64,000 nucleotides of DNA from Ustulina deusta (taxonomy: Eukaryota; Ascomycota; Sordariomycetes; Xylariales; Xylariaceae). A program made the translations under genes and the position numbers. Below, in pieces: positions 36,092 to 48,494 of this stretch (positions within the stretch are counted from its first letter, which is position 1; the number at the start of each line of letters is the position of its first letter). The notes beneath the pieces were generated by a model. That model saw nothing but the letters and a program-made list of their open reading frames with translations. It had not been told where the DNA came from and did not search any database. The DNA is taken from NCBI GenBank assembly GCA_023159155.1, contig JAJNNX010000012.1, positions 806,001 through 870,000 of the forward strand. The letters are read 5' to 3'.

Positions 36092-37524
36092 TTAATTCCG
36101 CCGAGGTGAATTATTGGTAAGGGAAATGATATCGACCGTCGTTATTTCCTGTGGCCTACGTCTGAAACTCTCACCCAAATTAGCCTCTTCTGCCTGGTCC
36201 AGGTGTGAGAATAGACGGCTGTCTTCTTCGTCGTTGTTCTTAAACATTAGAACAGGCAGTCTCCATAAAGACCCCTTTTGTTTTCGAGGTAGTGCTCTAA
36301 GGTCAGATTGGTGCAATGACTCCAGTCCTCCAGTAGCAACACGCTTTGGGCGAATGGCTAACCAGAATGGTCGCATTGTAGGGAGACAAGCTGCGAAGTT
36401 AGTGGGGAAAAGATTATTTTTTTTTTCCTTTTTTATACAACAGCGATTCCTTCAACGGATATAATCAAGACTCACCAGAGATGATTGCAAAATCAGCTTC
36501 CAGATCAGCCCATATTGCCTGATCTACGGTGTTCCAAGTAGGGTCAGGGTATATGTTGCGAGGTACTGTCGAGACAAGACGCAAAATAGAAGCAATGCAA
36601 ACACTATGTTGTTAGCTTTTTAGCGTATAAGTGGGTTTGATGAAAGGGGAACTCACAGTCCTCCCATAAGGAAAAACGATATGATTGCCGTTCTCTGCCG
36701 CTTTGATAGATTCAACGAGGTGACATATCGAATAGGTAGAACAAGAAGGAGAAGATCGAGAACGACGTTTGGAATAGAAGTAACCAAGAGAGCTATCTCG
36801 CTCTGAACATTGCAAGAGGCCTTGATGGTCTTGTCCCAGAAGCCTCTGGTAGGGATACATTGTAACAAGGTAAGGAGGAACTGACAACACTAGATCAGAC
36901 CGATTCACTTCAGGCGAGCCAAGGACTCACCACTGTAATACCCCATGCTAGGACTGTCGTCGCCAAAGCCGCAATGGGAAGTCCGATAGTAGTCTTGCCG
37001 CCGAAGATACGCCAGTATAGGGTCAGAACGGAGAGTTTTACAAATACGATGGAGCAAGTGTAGGTGAGCTCTGCGGTAAGGACCCCGATGCCCCAGTATT
37101 GGAGCACGTTTGGACCAAACGTTTGAATATGTTTCCCAAGGCCTCGAGGAATCCCTAGTCATGTCAAAACTATCGTTCGGGGTTTAGCCATAACACGGGC
37201 GGGTCATCTTACACCATAGCGTGTCGGCCGCGAGGCCTATATCACTGATCTAATATAATAACAGTTAGCAGCGACCCAAGTTTTGGGGTCGGGGAAGTGG
37301 GAACGTACTAGTGCGGCGAAAACCAGCCAGTCGTCGATCCAGAGGCCGGCTTTAGTTGCCCAACGGCACCAAAACCGCAGGGCAACGCAGACAATTGAGA
37401 AGAATATGGGAATAGTAGACGATGCGTATATAATAGGTTGACGGGTTTCTGATAGGTCGAAGAAGCTTGCCGAGGAGTTGGTCATGTTTTTTGGTTCTCG
37501 GCTGCTTAGGTGGATCGATGGCAT
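36092..37524 (-). CDS. rhodopsin-domain integral membrane protein (Pth11-type fungal GPCR-like)
   Basis: This large Pezizomycotina family of seven-helix membrane proteins is related to the Pth11 receptor, which senses surfaces or metabolites in some plant pathogens. Six exons on the minus strand, 37524-37309, 37249-37213, 37154-36931, 36880-36657, 36603-36476 and 36390-36092, give 375 residues, with introns of 59, 58, 50, 53 and 85 nt. Family features in order are: helix 1 (IYASSTIPIFFSIVCVALRF), the DDW motif (LWIDDWLVFAAL), GLGKHIQTF, a helix ending in KLSVLTLYWRIFG, a short loop with CIPTRGFW and the paired cysteine in ASCNVQSEI, then PNVVLDLLLLVLPI, LSKRQRTAIISFFLMGGL, and the final helix with DFAIISACLPTMRPFW. 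The tail after the last helix is about 85 residues. No CFEM domain is present. The ligand is unknown. An alternative start is the ATG at 37485. Confidence 0.88.
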
Positions 37525-39012
37525 ATGAGATGTGGGATAAAGCGACAGGAGTTGATAAAAGGTTGACTCAATGAGATTTGAAGTCGATAATCCGGAGGAA
37601 AGCTCGGCACGTAGCCGTTATATAAATTCGAAATCTGCATACAGGCACAAATGATCAGGCACAATCACATATTGCTGTGACTTGTATTCAACGCGACTGT
37701 AAAACGGTCAAGTGACGGCTACCTATAATTCACAACATGCAACGGTGAGATGTTAGGCAAAGCAATTGGCTTCAGGGATTAAAGATAAAATCCTTCGGCC
37801 CCGAATCAAGGCTGATTCTAGTTGGTTGTGTCTCGCGGATTACCGTGACGCTTAGAATACGATGTTTCATGCATCTACATTGTCAAATGCTTTCTACGAC
37901 AGGCTCCAAGCTATTGGGAGAAAGAAAATGTAGTTTATGGGAGAAGGTAGCGGGAGCTGGAGCTTACAAATTGCATATCGGTTTAGACGCAATGGACGGT
38001 AAGGTTTCATGCTGGTGACCCAGGACCCCAATGTTACAATCGACATCCATCAAAATAAAGTGTAGGAAGGGGCTGTGGCCCCTAGTATTCAATATATCTA
38101 AAAGAAAGTCACCTTGGGTAGCTTCGTTTCATTTCATAATACACGACATGAACGAGGAGTGGCACGTCGGCACAGCTCTCGTTGGCAGCTAAATCCAAGA
38201 ACTCCATTTTAGTCGTCGTCCACAAATGAGACTTTGGGACCCCAAAATCTGAAACTGAGCCTGAATTATATGAAGAAATTAAGATCGGTCGTAACTTAAT
38301 TCCTCTTGGTTTCTACCGTCTAACGATTTGCGAGGTATGACGGGCAAGGCTGATAGTTCTGGCAGAACTGACCCAAGTAAATTTTACACTCCTACGAAGA
38401 TACCGGAGCACGATTTTTTGTAAATTGGCTATCTTGGGGGCGCAATCCTCCCCGCGACATAATTAAGGGAGCCATGGACGGCGCCCTGCTAGGACATTTC
38501 TAGCAAACTATTTGTAAAGGGGTCAGGTTCATATAGTCTCGCTCTGGGATCTGTATTTGAAGTCTCCGCTCTGTAGCCTCATATCAATGAATAAAATCAC
38601 TAGAATTCGTTTCACAGGCAATAAGCTTAAATATTAGTTGGCTTTAAAATCTTGACAGTAACCCCTGCCCGCTGTGTTGAGCTCAAAGCTCTGGAGTAAT
38701 CGGAATAATTATGCAACGGAAGGGAGAAAAATAATGTTTAGTAATCTCACTTCGAATTAAACTTGGTCACTCTGAAGTATTGACATGCTATAGAGTTATT
38801 TTTTCGCGGACTCTTAGCCATGCGGACTGTTCTCGGAGGTCCTGTCTCGGTTTCCAATAGCACCACATATCTTGAAAGCGGCTATGTCTGTTAGCTAGCG
38901 AAGTGCCTGCCGAAATGTCACTACCGTGGCAATGAACCCTAATTTATAATGGCTTCGGTCGCCAGTATATCTCATGACTGGCCGTCCAACTATTTTCTTT
39001 CTCACGTCCTCT

Positions 39013-39096
39013 AAATCTAGCCACGAAACATTTCGATAATAGTACAGGCTGTTACCTATATTCAGGATAAATATGTCGCGAAATGTTGCTAGATTT
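39013..39096. repeat. imperfect inverted repeat
   Basis: The right arm at 39079-39096 (CGAAATGTTGCTAGATTT) is fully complementary to 39013-39035, except for five extra bases in the left arm. The loop is about 43 nt. It could form a hairpin or be a relic of a small inverted-repeat element. Confidence 0.6.
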
Positions 39097-41639
39097 TGTA
39101 TGATAGGGTTCCTGCATATTTGAAGGGCTGGGGTTTTTCTGGTAGGGATGATTTCGGCTCAGAGGAATGAAATCGGAGGGCAGGAATGGACCAAGAGAAG
39201 GCAAGTCGACAACACTACAAGAATTAATAAATTAGCCATCATAGTGTATACTGGAAGCACAACGGTGATTGATCATACCATGAAATAAAATCTTCAACGG
39301 TTGTGATACAAATGTCGTACGCCAAACTGTTCTTGGTGAATTCGCCACCCATGAAAACAGGAGCCAAATCCACCACAGGCGCACAAGTCTTTTTAGGAGT
39401 AAAAGTCCCGGTGCGTCTGAGAATGACTGCATTGATTGACTAAACATACAACAGAAAGGAACTTGCCATGGACTCTAACGATATCAAGTGAGAAAGCATT
39501 CTTGTGGACGGAGAATATTTCATCTTGGAGGGCCACAGTGGAGAACTGTCATCCCAGCGATCTTTTCGATGTCCAGGTAAGGAAGTAGTGGGTGACGGGT
39601 TTGCTACAGGTTAGCGTACGCCCGGTAAGCATGGGGAACCGAGCGAAGCCTCTAGCATAGTGAGTTTCGGCGTTTGCCGTTCTGTCTCGAGCGCACAGAT
39701 CCATCTATCACTGTCGTACGGCTGGGCTTTTGCAGTACTGGCTTCCTGCGCCTCGGGAAATCTATCTAGTCTTATCGACATTCGCGCGGGGCGCTATCCA
39801 GGGGTTTTCTTGTTCCACTGAGTCCTGGCCAGTATGTTTTGCTCATTGAAGCGTGGCGTCTAGTCAGAAGGCAGGTATCTACCATTGGTACCGCCCCGAA
39901 CTTAGTTAGTGAACGCCGTAAGGGATATTCACAATAACGCGCGGCTAAAGGCTATGAAGCTGCTCTCGTAATGTTGTTATTGCCACCGCCAAATCCTACC
40001 ACTGGTGATGTGGTAATATCCAGTTGTTGAGCAAGGTCCGACGTTGAAGCCGTGGGAACGAGGCATTCTCGCATTGTCGACGACGCTTAGGTTAAATGAA
40101 AGATTGTCAAAATATCTATGTACGAATATCTGGGAAGCTGAAGACAGCCTGGGTCGGCTTAGTTTTAAAGTAGGGGTACCCAATTGGTCATCCCAATAGC
40201 AAGGGGGTTGGACCCAAGAACCCTCTTCTCTTGACCAAACGTCATGACTTCATCCCAATACAGAAGATTTCGATGTAGGGAGATTGGATTAACCGATCAA
40301 GTGCCAGCAAAACTATCTAGCTGACAGAACGCAACCCTCCTATGTGTAGGAGGAGCTCCTCAGTACTCAACATGGAGCAGGCAGCAAGAGAAGATTCTAC
40401 GTAGTAGAAGATTCTAAGCACTGTAATGCCGAGACATCAGTTCCTGCAACTAAAACCAGCTAATGTCTCTCCCACTGAAATAGATTGAGGAAGCAGTTGT
40501 TAGTATTCGTGCTTAGTCGTCCATAGTCAGGTCCTTTCGCCTATGTCCGATCCTCTCCCCCAGTTTCTTGGGTATGCACTGCTGCCTTTCCACAACACCA
40601 TACCCCACATTCTAAATATCATGATTGACTTGACTTGTGCCCCTGAAGGCCCTTATCTGGGGAAATTCCTCTCGGGTGTTATGAGCGAAACGTGCGGAGT
40701 TGAGCACAGTTCATATTCTTTTGTAGACGACTCTGCCTCCCTGTCTTGAAGACGCTAGATTCGTGCTAAAATAAAAATTTTCTCTTCTAAGACCTCAACG
40801 GTGGGCGTAGGTCAATTAAATAGCAAGTTCATTTGGTCCAGCCCCCCATCTCCATCAGCCTTGTCTTTGTTTGCTTTCAGGCCCAACTCATGGCTTGCAT
40901 TAGACTCGATCGCTCCAACATAATAACAGTTTGCTACTCAGCCAAAGATTTCCCATGAGCGCTCCTACCGCTCACCTAACCCGTCCAGTAATACCCGCCC
41001 CGCCATCTTCGTTGCAGGAAAGAAATTGGCCGGGACTGAGGTGTGGCCAGTTAAAGCCGTGTCCGACCGGCCACATCAACGCTTAGGGAGAGGATAATTA
41101 GCAGGTACCAACTCCACGGTACAACTTGGTTTTTATTGAATAAATTCTGTCCGACCCTCTTTTCAAGTTTGCTGAAACGGGAAGTCCCCAAGTTTGTTTG
41201 TGCCCAGTATTCAATGTCCTCAGCTGTGGTATTATTATACAGCCTACAATAATTGAACAGTGAATAATGTAATCGCAGTAATCAGGCTTCGCCAAATATT
41301 GCAAAAAGTCAAATAATCTAGAGATTGCTTTCATTCATATTGAGCTTCTACATGAAATCAGACCATCATGTTAGTTTTGCTGTCATCGCGGGTTGCACAG
41401 TAATTATACGTGAGATACACACGAGACATGCGGTACACATTTTCTTCGAATACTCGGCCATTAACACGTGATAGGGGCAATATACTGACTATTGATAAAA
41501 TTAATATGTATTCTGTACGCGACATAGATTTGGTGGGTATTTCTAAGGGATCTGGGAACAGGTACCTACATAGCTACAGTCTATATCTACCCCTTACCCG
41601 TGACCCAACCGAAGTCCAGAATCCCAGTCCCGCGTTTCT

Positions 41640-41659
41640 GGGGGGGGGGGGGGGGGGGG
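41640..41659. repeat. poly-G homopolymer (20 G)
   Basis: There are twenty consecutive G on the plus strand after CGCGTTTCT. It lies about 370 bases upstream of the ATG of the pseudoGTPase gene. The length may be imprecise because of sequencing error. Confidence 0.9.
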
Positions 41660-42030
41660 ACCTTAGCTTCTCAGATCGACTGGCTTGCATGCTCCCATGT
41701 GGTATGTCGTACAGTGCTAGATGAGCATCTGACAAGGTGGCTTCATGCGTCTTGACCACTCGACCAACTAGGAACTGCTTTTCCAAGTCACACGATTTTC
41801 TCCCGCCCCCCGGTTCAGCTGTAATAAAACGTGCGTAGCACTTCAAATAGGTAACGTAGATTACCTGGGAACTCTCCTGGTTCTGATAACATGGCACAAC
41901 AGTAGCTTCCATAATATTCAAGTTTCTTCGCGGCCTACGACTACAGTCACCTTGCTCTCCTTTTGCTCTCTATTATTCCGACATCACTAGTTACAATCTT
42001 TGGTCTATATCTCGTCTTCCGCCGTTGGAT

Positions 42031-43302
42031 ATGTCGAATCCAATAATTGCAGCCTATGTGGCTTTCGCTTTTATGCTGGTCTTAACCTGGATCGGTCTGT
42101 GGTTTTCGTATCGGCTTTTTAGCCTCCGCCGTTATTATTCTATGCAGTTGTTTAACTGGACCATGAATATCTACTATTACCCGATGGTTTTTATCTGCTC
42201 TTTTGCATACATTTCTATCGGTATTGCATTCCTAATTATGACGATAATCCATGGACGCATATGGGCAAATTGGTGTTGGAGGTGGGCTATTGTCGGATCA
42301 CTTCTTGATGTAAGGCTACCCACAAAACTCAAATGGCTAAACTAACTTAAGGAGTCCCTGTGTACGATACAATCGACCAAGGAACAAGGCAAATACCCAC
42401 GAGCCGTTGTTTTTCAATTTGCAATCGCCTCGGTAGAAACGCTTTTAGTGATTATCAGTCCGGCAATCCCGCCGCCCATTGTCGCCCAATATCTCACATT
42501 CGGTGCAATTATCTGCCACGCTTTATGGACAGCTCTGTCAGCTTCATTTTGGACCCCTTCACGGACGAGGACAGTTCGACTGGGTGCAAGCTTCGGCCAG
42601 GGTCTTGGTGCTGTGGCTTTGATCTGGAGCCCACTGGCCTTCGTTGTCGTATGTATTTCCCCTTTTCTCGAATACAATAACTAACCTTTATAGCTATTTT
42701 GCTCTTGTTCAGCTATCGTCTACATCGAAGGGCTTAATAAGTCTCGACAACCCGTTTTGCCCATCGCCTACGGCCACCCGCGAATCAACTGCCACTCCAC
42801 AACGGAAAGCCGTCGAAAATACAAAGTCGTATTTTTCGGTCAAGGTCCAGAGAGGACGCAGTCACTCCAGAGAGCACTAGACTGGCCGCCGATGCGTAGG
42901 GATGCCGGTAGCTTAATTACGTATGATCACCCAACAAGACGTGATACTACGCTCATCAGCGTGCACCCCAGAATCGCGTCCGAGACGGATGGAAGTGAAT
43001 ACATGCGTATGCTGCTACATGGCGCCACTGCCGTGGTTCTGGTTTTCAGCTTATGCAATGCTGAATCTTTCAAATATATCAAAGGTTTGAAGGGGTTCCC
43101 TGAAGGACAACCTGGATTGCTGGTGGGTTGCCAGAATCGGCACGGGGACTTTGCGGTCTCCGTAGAAGACGCACGGGATCTTGCAATTCAAAATGGGTGG
43201 GATTTCGCAATGGCTAACGATATACGAGGAGCATTTGAAGGCTTGGTTAGCAAAATGTTCGCGAAGCCACATCCAAAGGGGCGATCACAGTTCTTGTTAT
43301 AA
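42031..43302 (+). CDS. polytopic membrane protein fused to a degenerate Ras-like (pseudoGTPase) domain
   Basis: Three exons, 42031-42309, 42352-42648 and 42694-43302, with very short introns (42 and 45 nt, both with CTAAC branch points) give 394 residues. Residues 1-220 contain about five or six hydrophobic helices, among them IIAAYVAFAFMLVLTWIGLW, YPMVFICSFAYISIGIAFLI and FAIASVETLLVIISPAI. The last helix (GAVALIWSPLAFVV then LFCSCSAIVYI) runs across the exon 2/3 junction, which supports the splice. From about residue 234 the sequence follows the Ras fold: YKVVFFGQG (strand 1), SEYMRMLLHGATAVVLVFSL with AESFKYI (switch II to helix 3), GLLVGCQNRHGD, EDARDLAIQNGWDF and GAFEGLVSKMF. The nucleotide-binding residues are lost: the P-loop GKS is RTQ, NKxD is CQNR, and SAK has become MAN. 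GTP binding is therefore unlikely. The membrane part is not recognised. Confidence 0.8.
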
Positions 43303-46300
43303 TAGTATTAGTCTTCAGACAGGCACGCCTTATTCTCGGATTCATCAGCGCTGATTTTTGGCCGCTACCGAAAACCTTGTGCATGTAAACGGACTTCATA
43401 ATAAACAGACCGCAAGTCTTAATATTTTGTAGCAATTTTTTCGTGATATGGACAGATATAGCTTTTCCTATTCATATAGATGATCCTACATCTGAGGCCT
43501 TAACGCTGCAGGATCACAAAAACCACCGATATGGATTCGAAGACACTAGACTATATTCACTCAGTTTGCCGGACGGCTGGGGAATCTGATGGTGGTCCGT
43601 GAGAAGCCGTTGGGAACCCCTGCAAATTCTCAAGTCATGCTGGAAACATTGTTTGTTTGCACGGAGCCTCGGGGCAGTTTGGGGTAGTACTAAGAAGTAG
43701 GGAAGAACGGTTGGGGATTAGCTTCTCAGTGCGGTAGACCAAATATTGATCATTGTGCAGAGTGGCTTGCCATTCCCGACTATAGTGTACACCAAGAGAG
43801 ATACCCTGTATATCTATAACACTCGTAGGGTTTTTAAAACAAGGCATTGTTTTTTTAGCTCACCACTTTCTATTAATTCAATGAATCACTCAATATAATC
43901 CGGAAGAATAGAAATAGGCGAGATATGGGTAAGGTGCCATTCTTACATGTCGATAGCACCTAATAATATTGGCCATCTCGAATAATGAATGCCGCCTTTC
44001 GTAGTACGAGTCACAGGAAGGGTAGGCACAGGACTAGCGATCCCTAGCAGGAGAACAAGATACCACTAGGGCAAAACATCGAGATCACCCGACACCTCCG
44101 GAGGTATATTTAGGCGCACCAGGGCCAGTGAAACGGCCGTTAGACAACAAGGAATGCAAAGAATTGTACTAGCCGAGGGGGGTTAGTTTCCGAGACCAAC
44201 GCATTGATCAGAGATCGCAGACCGACAGTTAGAACTGAGAAGACACTCATAGGTATATAGAAATACAGCAGGCTCGAATAAGAAATATATGTAGAATAGA
44301 TATCTCTCTCTCCCTTGAACCAACCCCCCTCCCCCCCCTTTTTTTTTCTGCTTGCTTGATTTGCTTTTCGGGAAATGTTTGATTCACAGCTCGCAGGATG
44401 GCAGATAAAGAAGAATCATGTGCTGGAGGGGAAGAAATACTTAATAGTGGCCAGAATCGATTGTCATTCTTAGCAGCTAGGGATGGCCAATGGCAACTAG
44501 GCGCGAAAGGTTTCCTGGGCAATATATCCAAGATTAATTCTATCCTGGTGCTCTAAGCCAGTTATGCTAGAAACCATAAACACCGAAAATATAACTAAGC
44601 TAGGAGGTTGGAAGTTACAAATACATACTCCGTCTTGCGTGAAGTTGAGATCTCACATTTTACAACGCTTACTTTTTCTTGCTTATATACCAGTAACAAA
44701 ACGTCTCACGGAGCTCAGTTAGATGAGGGACCCAGAGATTCCATGTTATTTTCAAATAGACAATGAATATATTAGTCTGTATAAAACACTCACGCGCTGA
44801 CCTGCCTCTTTTACATATGTACTGTTGGACTTTCTTCAAGTTACCATGAGTAAGTCGACTGCAACCTGATATGCAGGCAAAGTGATAATTACAGTAAATA
44901 TCGCTACTACTTCACTGACAGCCCAAGCAACCACAGAGGAAATTTATCTACGGGATTAAGACACGAGAGTACTTTTTGTATATATAATACCACTAGTGCA
45001 ACCCGCAACCGCGCCACTGGAATTGCGGTTGCCTTCTAGCCGTTATGATCGCTAATTAGCTGAGTTCTTGGGGGGTGAATGGTGTAGTTGCTGGTCCAGC
45101 CATGCGTTGGGCAATTTAACATACCACCGTGCAAGGGAGACGATGACAGCATGAGCAAACTGATCATAGCAATGCCGTGCCTGGCAGCCGTGTCAATTAC
45201 ATGTGCTTTGCCGCGGATTCTTAATAACAAGCGCCCTCAGCACACGGCTGGGCTTCCGCAGACTACCGAGCGGGATCAGAATACCGCAGTGATTGCCCTG
45301 TACGAGTGCCGAGAATGACGGCGATGCTGTGCGCGTTGGGGCTTCCGGGCGGCGTGATAGAATAGGTATGCATATCCGTGTTCTGGCTCCCTCGCTTCGC
45401 AACCCCAGGGCCTATGTGACTGTGAAACCTTCGATGTTCCGCAAAGCACGTCACTTCTAGTAGCTTGCGGCAGCGCGGGAGCCATCTTTTCGATTAGCGA
45501 ACATTCGACAAATGGGAATTCTCGAAGACGGGTGGTGTGGTGGTCGACGGGAACATTGCCTGAACGCACCACCGACCCCGGCCTCCATTTAATCACTAGT
45601 CTACGCAGTCTAAATACACATTGATTTGTGTCTAAGATGAAGATGCAAGGTACAACGCGCTATCACAAGGGAGTCACTAGTGCCGGACTACTGTTTCCCC
45701 TGAATGTATGATCTCAACTGGAGGATTTGTTCCGAGAACGAGGAACTCTCTACACCACCGAAATAACTTCCACCTTGTCTTCATTGTGGTATAGGTCTCG
45801 ATACCTTGGAAATATACGTGTCTTGCTATCCATCGCTGGAGCTTCGATGGTGCCGGTGTCCCGCCCAAATGTGTCCCCTTTTCTCAACCGAAGTGTCGAA
45901 CAAGCCTCGTACCAGCCAAGGGCAAATCAACAGGTCCTGTTAACTACACCTCTGACACTGAAATTTTCTCTCGCCTCCATTGCCTGGCTCCATTTTCTCG
46001 GATAAGCCATGAAAAAGACTCGTGTCCTAGCAGGGATGATTCTCAAGCTTACCTACGTTCAACTCACCCGAGCTTGCATTTGCATTCTGCCAGGCATCAA
46101 TATGCGTCACTCAAGTTAGGTACGCGTTACACATTGTGCAAGGCGGATCTAACTCCTAGGCCAAACGTAACGGCTAAGGGAAGGTCGCTACCATCTTCAC
46201 AACTATATAAGACTTGCTCACTCGTTGGGCTGAATCGAGGAAAATGGGATTTTGGTGCCGTGGTAGGAGAAGGCCGGGTTATCAGTGTATGGATATTAAT

Positions 46301-48494
46301 CTAGCCATGGCTGTCTTCGCGTAACGTGCACCTCATACATTCTTGATAGTCTAAAGGTGGATAAAGTTGCGATGCTGCAGGACGGGAGGTACCCATTGAC
46401 TAACATCACGCCAGGCTACAAGCCACCAAGTCCCTATTAATACTCGGAAAGACTCACGATTCTGTATTCTAAAAGATGTAAAGGTAGTTTTTGCGTCAAA
46501 ATCGACCCAGCTGCGCTTTGTCCTGGACCCTGAGCGGCTATGGTCCTATGCTGGTGTTAGGGCTATTACAAACATATTGGATGTTGCAGAATCTAAACTC
46601 ATATTCTTCCTGCACTAGACGCCGACTCCAGCAAATTTGTTGTACATTGTCCACCACGCTTATATCTCAGCTCACGTATTGACGGCGACAGGACATAGAA
46701 CTGCATTTATCCTTTGAGGCCGCACTTTTGAAACCAAATCACAACTATCTAAACATTTTGTCACAATAGAAACTAAGAGGACCCTGGTAGCATAAAAATA
46801 AATAAGTCAATTCGTAACCGTTCTTTGTTCTAGCAAGTGGTATCATCATAATTTGTCTTCTAAGACAGGAGCCATGGCATCGGGGATTAATGGTTTAATG
46901 TCTTGGGATGATGAACCACGGTACGGGTTTTCTGTATCCGGTGATTAGAGGAGGATAATTTAAGATCTAGACAAAGGATTCGTTCCGTTGTTGAAACCGA
47001 AGGATCAGATCACGCTCGCTGGTTGATGCTCTCTCCAAGTCCCTGGGTCCTCACATCTAGACCACCATGGTTTACAGCAGGGGAGGAAAGAGGAATAGCA
47101 TACCTTGCCTGATCTTGGTGATGAAATAGAGGGTGTAAAGGAAAAGAAGGGAAAAGAGCCAGTTACAAATTTTATTTTGTAACATGACTTTACATTGGTA
47201 GAAGAGGGTAACCGAGTAGCATAACGTCCGTAAGCAAAGCGAATGTTTTACACCCTGACATTCTTGTGCAAGACAACATGATTATACGAAACCTATTATA
47301 CTTCTTGTAGCTTAGCGCGCGATAACCCCTTGCTTGAATAATCTGTTTACCTAGCTTTGCTCTTGCGGCCCGAGTGAACGATACTTCAAGGCGACAAGGT
47401 CTAGCAAAGGAGGGGGCATAGGCTTAATCCAATCACTCGCTAAGTCTTTTTTCTTATGTTTCATTCAAGGTGCATCGGCTACCTTAAAGCTCTAGTGGGG
47501 CGATGCTGTCATCTCTCTCTCTCTTGGTACCATTAAAATCCCTGCTCCTGCCCCTGCTCCCCGGGAAGAGGGGGTTCCCCACCCTGCTTTCGACTCCTCG
47601 TCTAATTGGCTAAGGACCCCAATCTAGCTGCACCCCCAACGCGAAAATTCGCGTCAGCAAGCGCCGAACTACGCGCCGCGACGCTGACACGGCGCCTACA
47701 AATCGCGTGGCGTGGTCAGAGCGATCGACATCGACACATACTCTCGTCATCACTGCGCGAAGGCTCACGCATCTCTCTGTGCTGCCTCTGGTTGGTGATT
47801 ATGTGACTATTGCTTTCGCATTGTTTCTGCTACTAGTTACACTGGATGGCTAGGTAAATGGGATGACTGACGTCCCCCAATGGCACATTATCATGCCATT
47901 ACAAATAACCCGTGCCTTTTGCGCCCTTGCACCTCGCGAGAGCTGCTATTTGCGCACGTTGATATCGGATGTCATTTCCCTGCACCCAACTTCGCTTCAT
48001 CCGGTCGCCGACATCTAAGCAGTGAGGAGGTATTACATAGGATGAGATGACCCTTCTGTCCATCAGGGAAGACACAGCGAGCAATGGACTCGCAGGGCAA
48101 ATAGAGTAGTGCCTGGCCAACCAGCCAGGATAACTCGAAGATATCGTAACATAGAAGATAAAAAAGGTTAAGAAAAAAAGCCATGCCGTTGACCGATGAA
48201 CTCCATGCCTTATTCCTCTTCCGTATTTCCCCTGCGGTGGCTCGAATACTAGCCAGTGGGCGTGGTTCTTTCAGACCGCGTCACCTATCTGGCGTGCCTG
48301 ATCTGACCAGAAACATAATGAAAGTTAAGGGAAAGTATGGGAGCGGTTCGGTGACGGCCGGGTGACAAATTCATTGAAGGCCTAGGTAGCTGACGGGACA
48401 ATGAAATATCAGGCGGAGTCATCTATGCGTTTAGCGACACATCGTCTAATGGGTGGTCGCAAGTATTCAGTCGTAATCATAACCCGGTCGTGGA
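43303..48494. other. 5.2-kb intergenic region
   Basis: It lies between the pseudoGTPase stop and the Whi5-like stop (convergent). It is mostly AT-rich. Two GC-richer islands stand out. One is at 45030-45600, which includes a 55-codon frame at 45151-45318 with a hydrophobic start. The other is at 47540-47780, with the hairpin ACGCGAAAATTCGCGT at 47639-47654. A C/T-rich low-complexity tract is at 44300-44350. No gene can be supported. Confidence 0.4.
47639..47654. promoter_or_regulatory. inverted ACGCGAA/TTCGCGT element
   Basis: The sequence ACGCGAA-AA-TTCGCGT has two 7-base arms that are exact reverse complements. ACGCGAAA resembles the SBF/MBF (E2F-like) target motif. No start codon of a supported gene is nearby, so its role is unknown. 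Confidence 0.25.

Larger units (their letters stand above)
37525..42030. other. 4.5-kb intergenic region between divergent membrane-protein genes
   Basis: It is mostly AT-rich sequence without coding potential. It holds an imperfect inverted repeat at 39013-39096, a short direct repeat (AGAAGATTCT twice at 40388-40415) and a 20-G run at 41640-41659. Promoters of the receptor gene and of the pseudoGTPase gene must lie at its two ends. I could not read a transposon frame. Confidence 0.4.

Noticed and set aside
45151..45318. 55-codon frame with a hydrophobic N-terminus, possibly a small secreted protein
   Set aside because: After the putative signal only one cysteine remains, there is no family motif, and the surrounding DNA shows no coding bias. 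It is too weak to call without transcripts.
48183..48365. 60-codon plus-strand frame with a purine-rich start context
   Set aside because: It lies antisense to the probable 3' untranslated region of the Whi5-like gene, and no domain or coding bias is visible.
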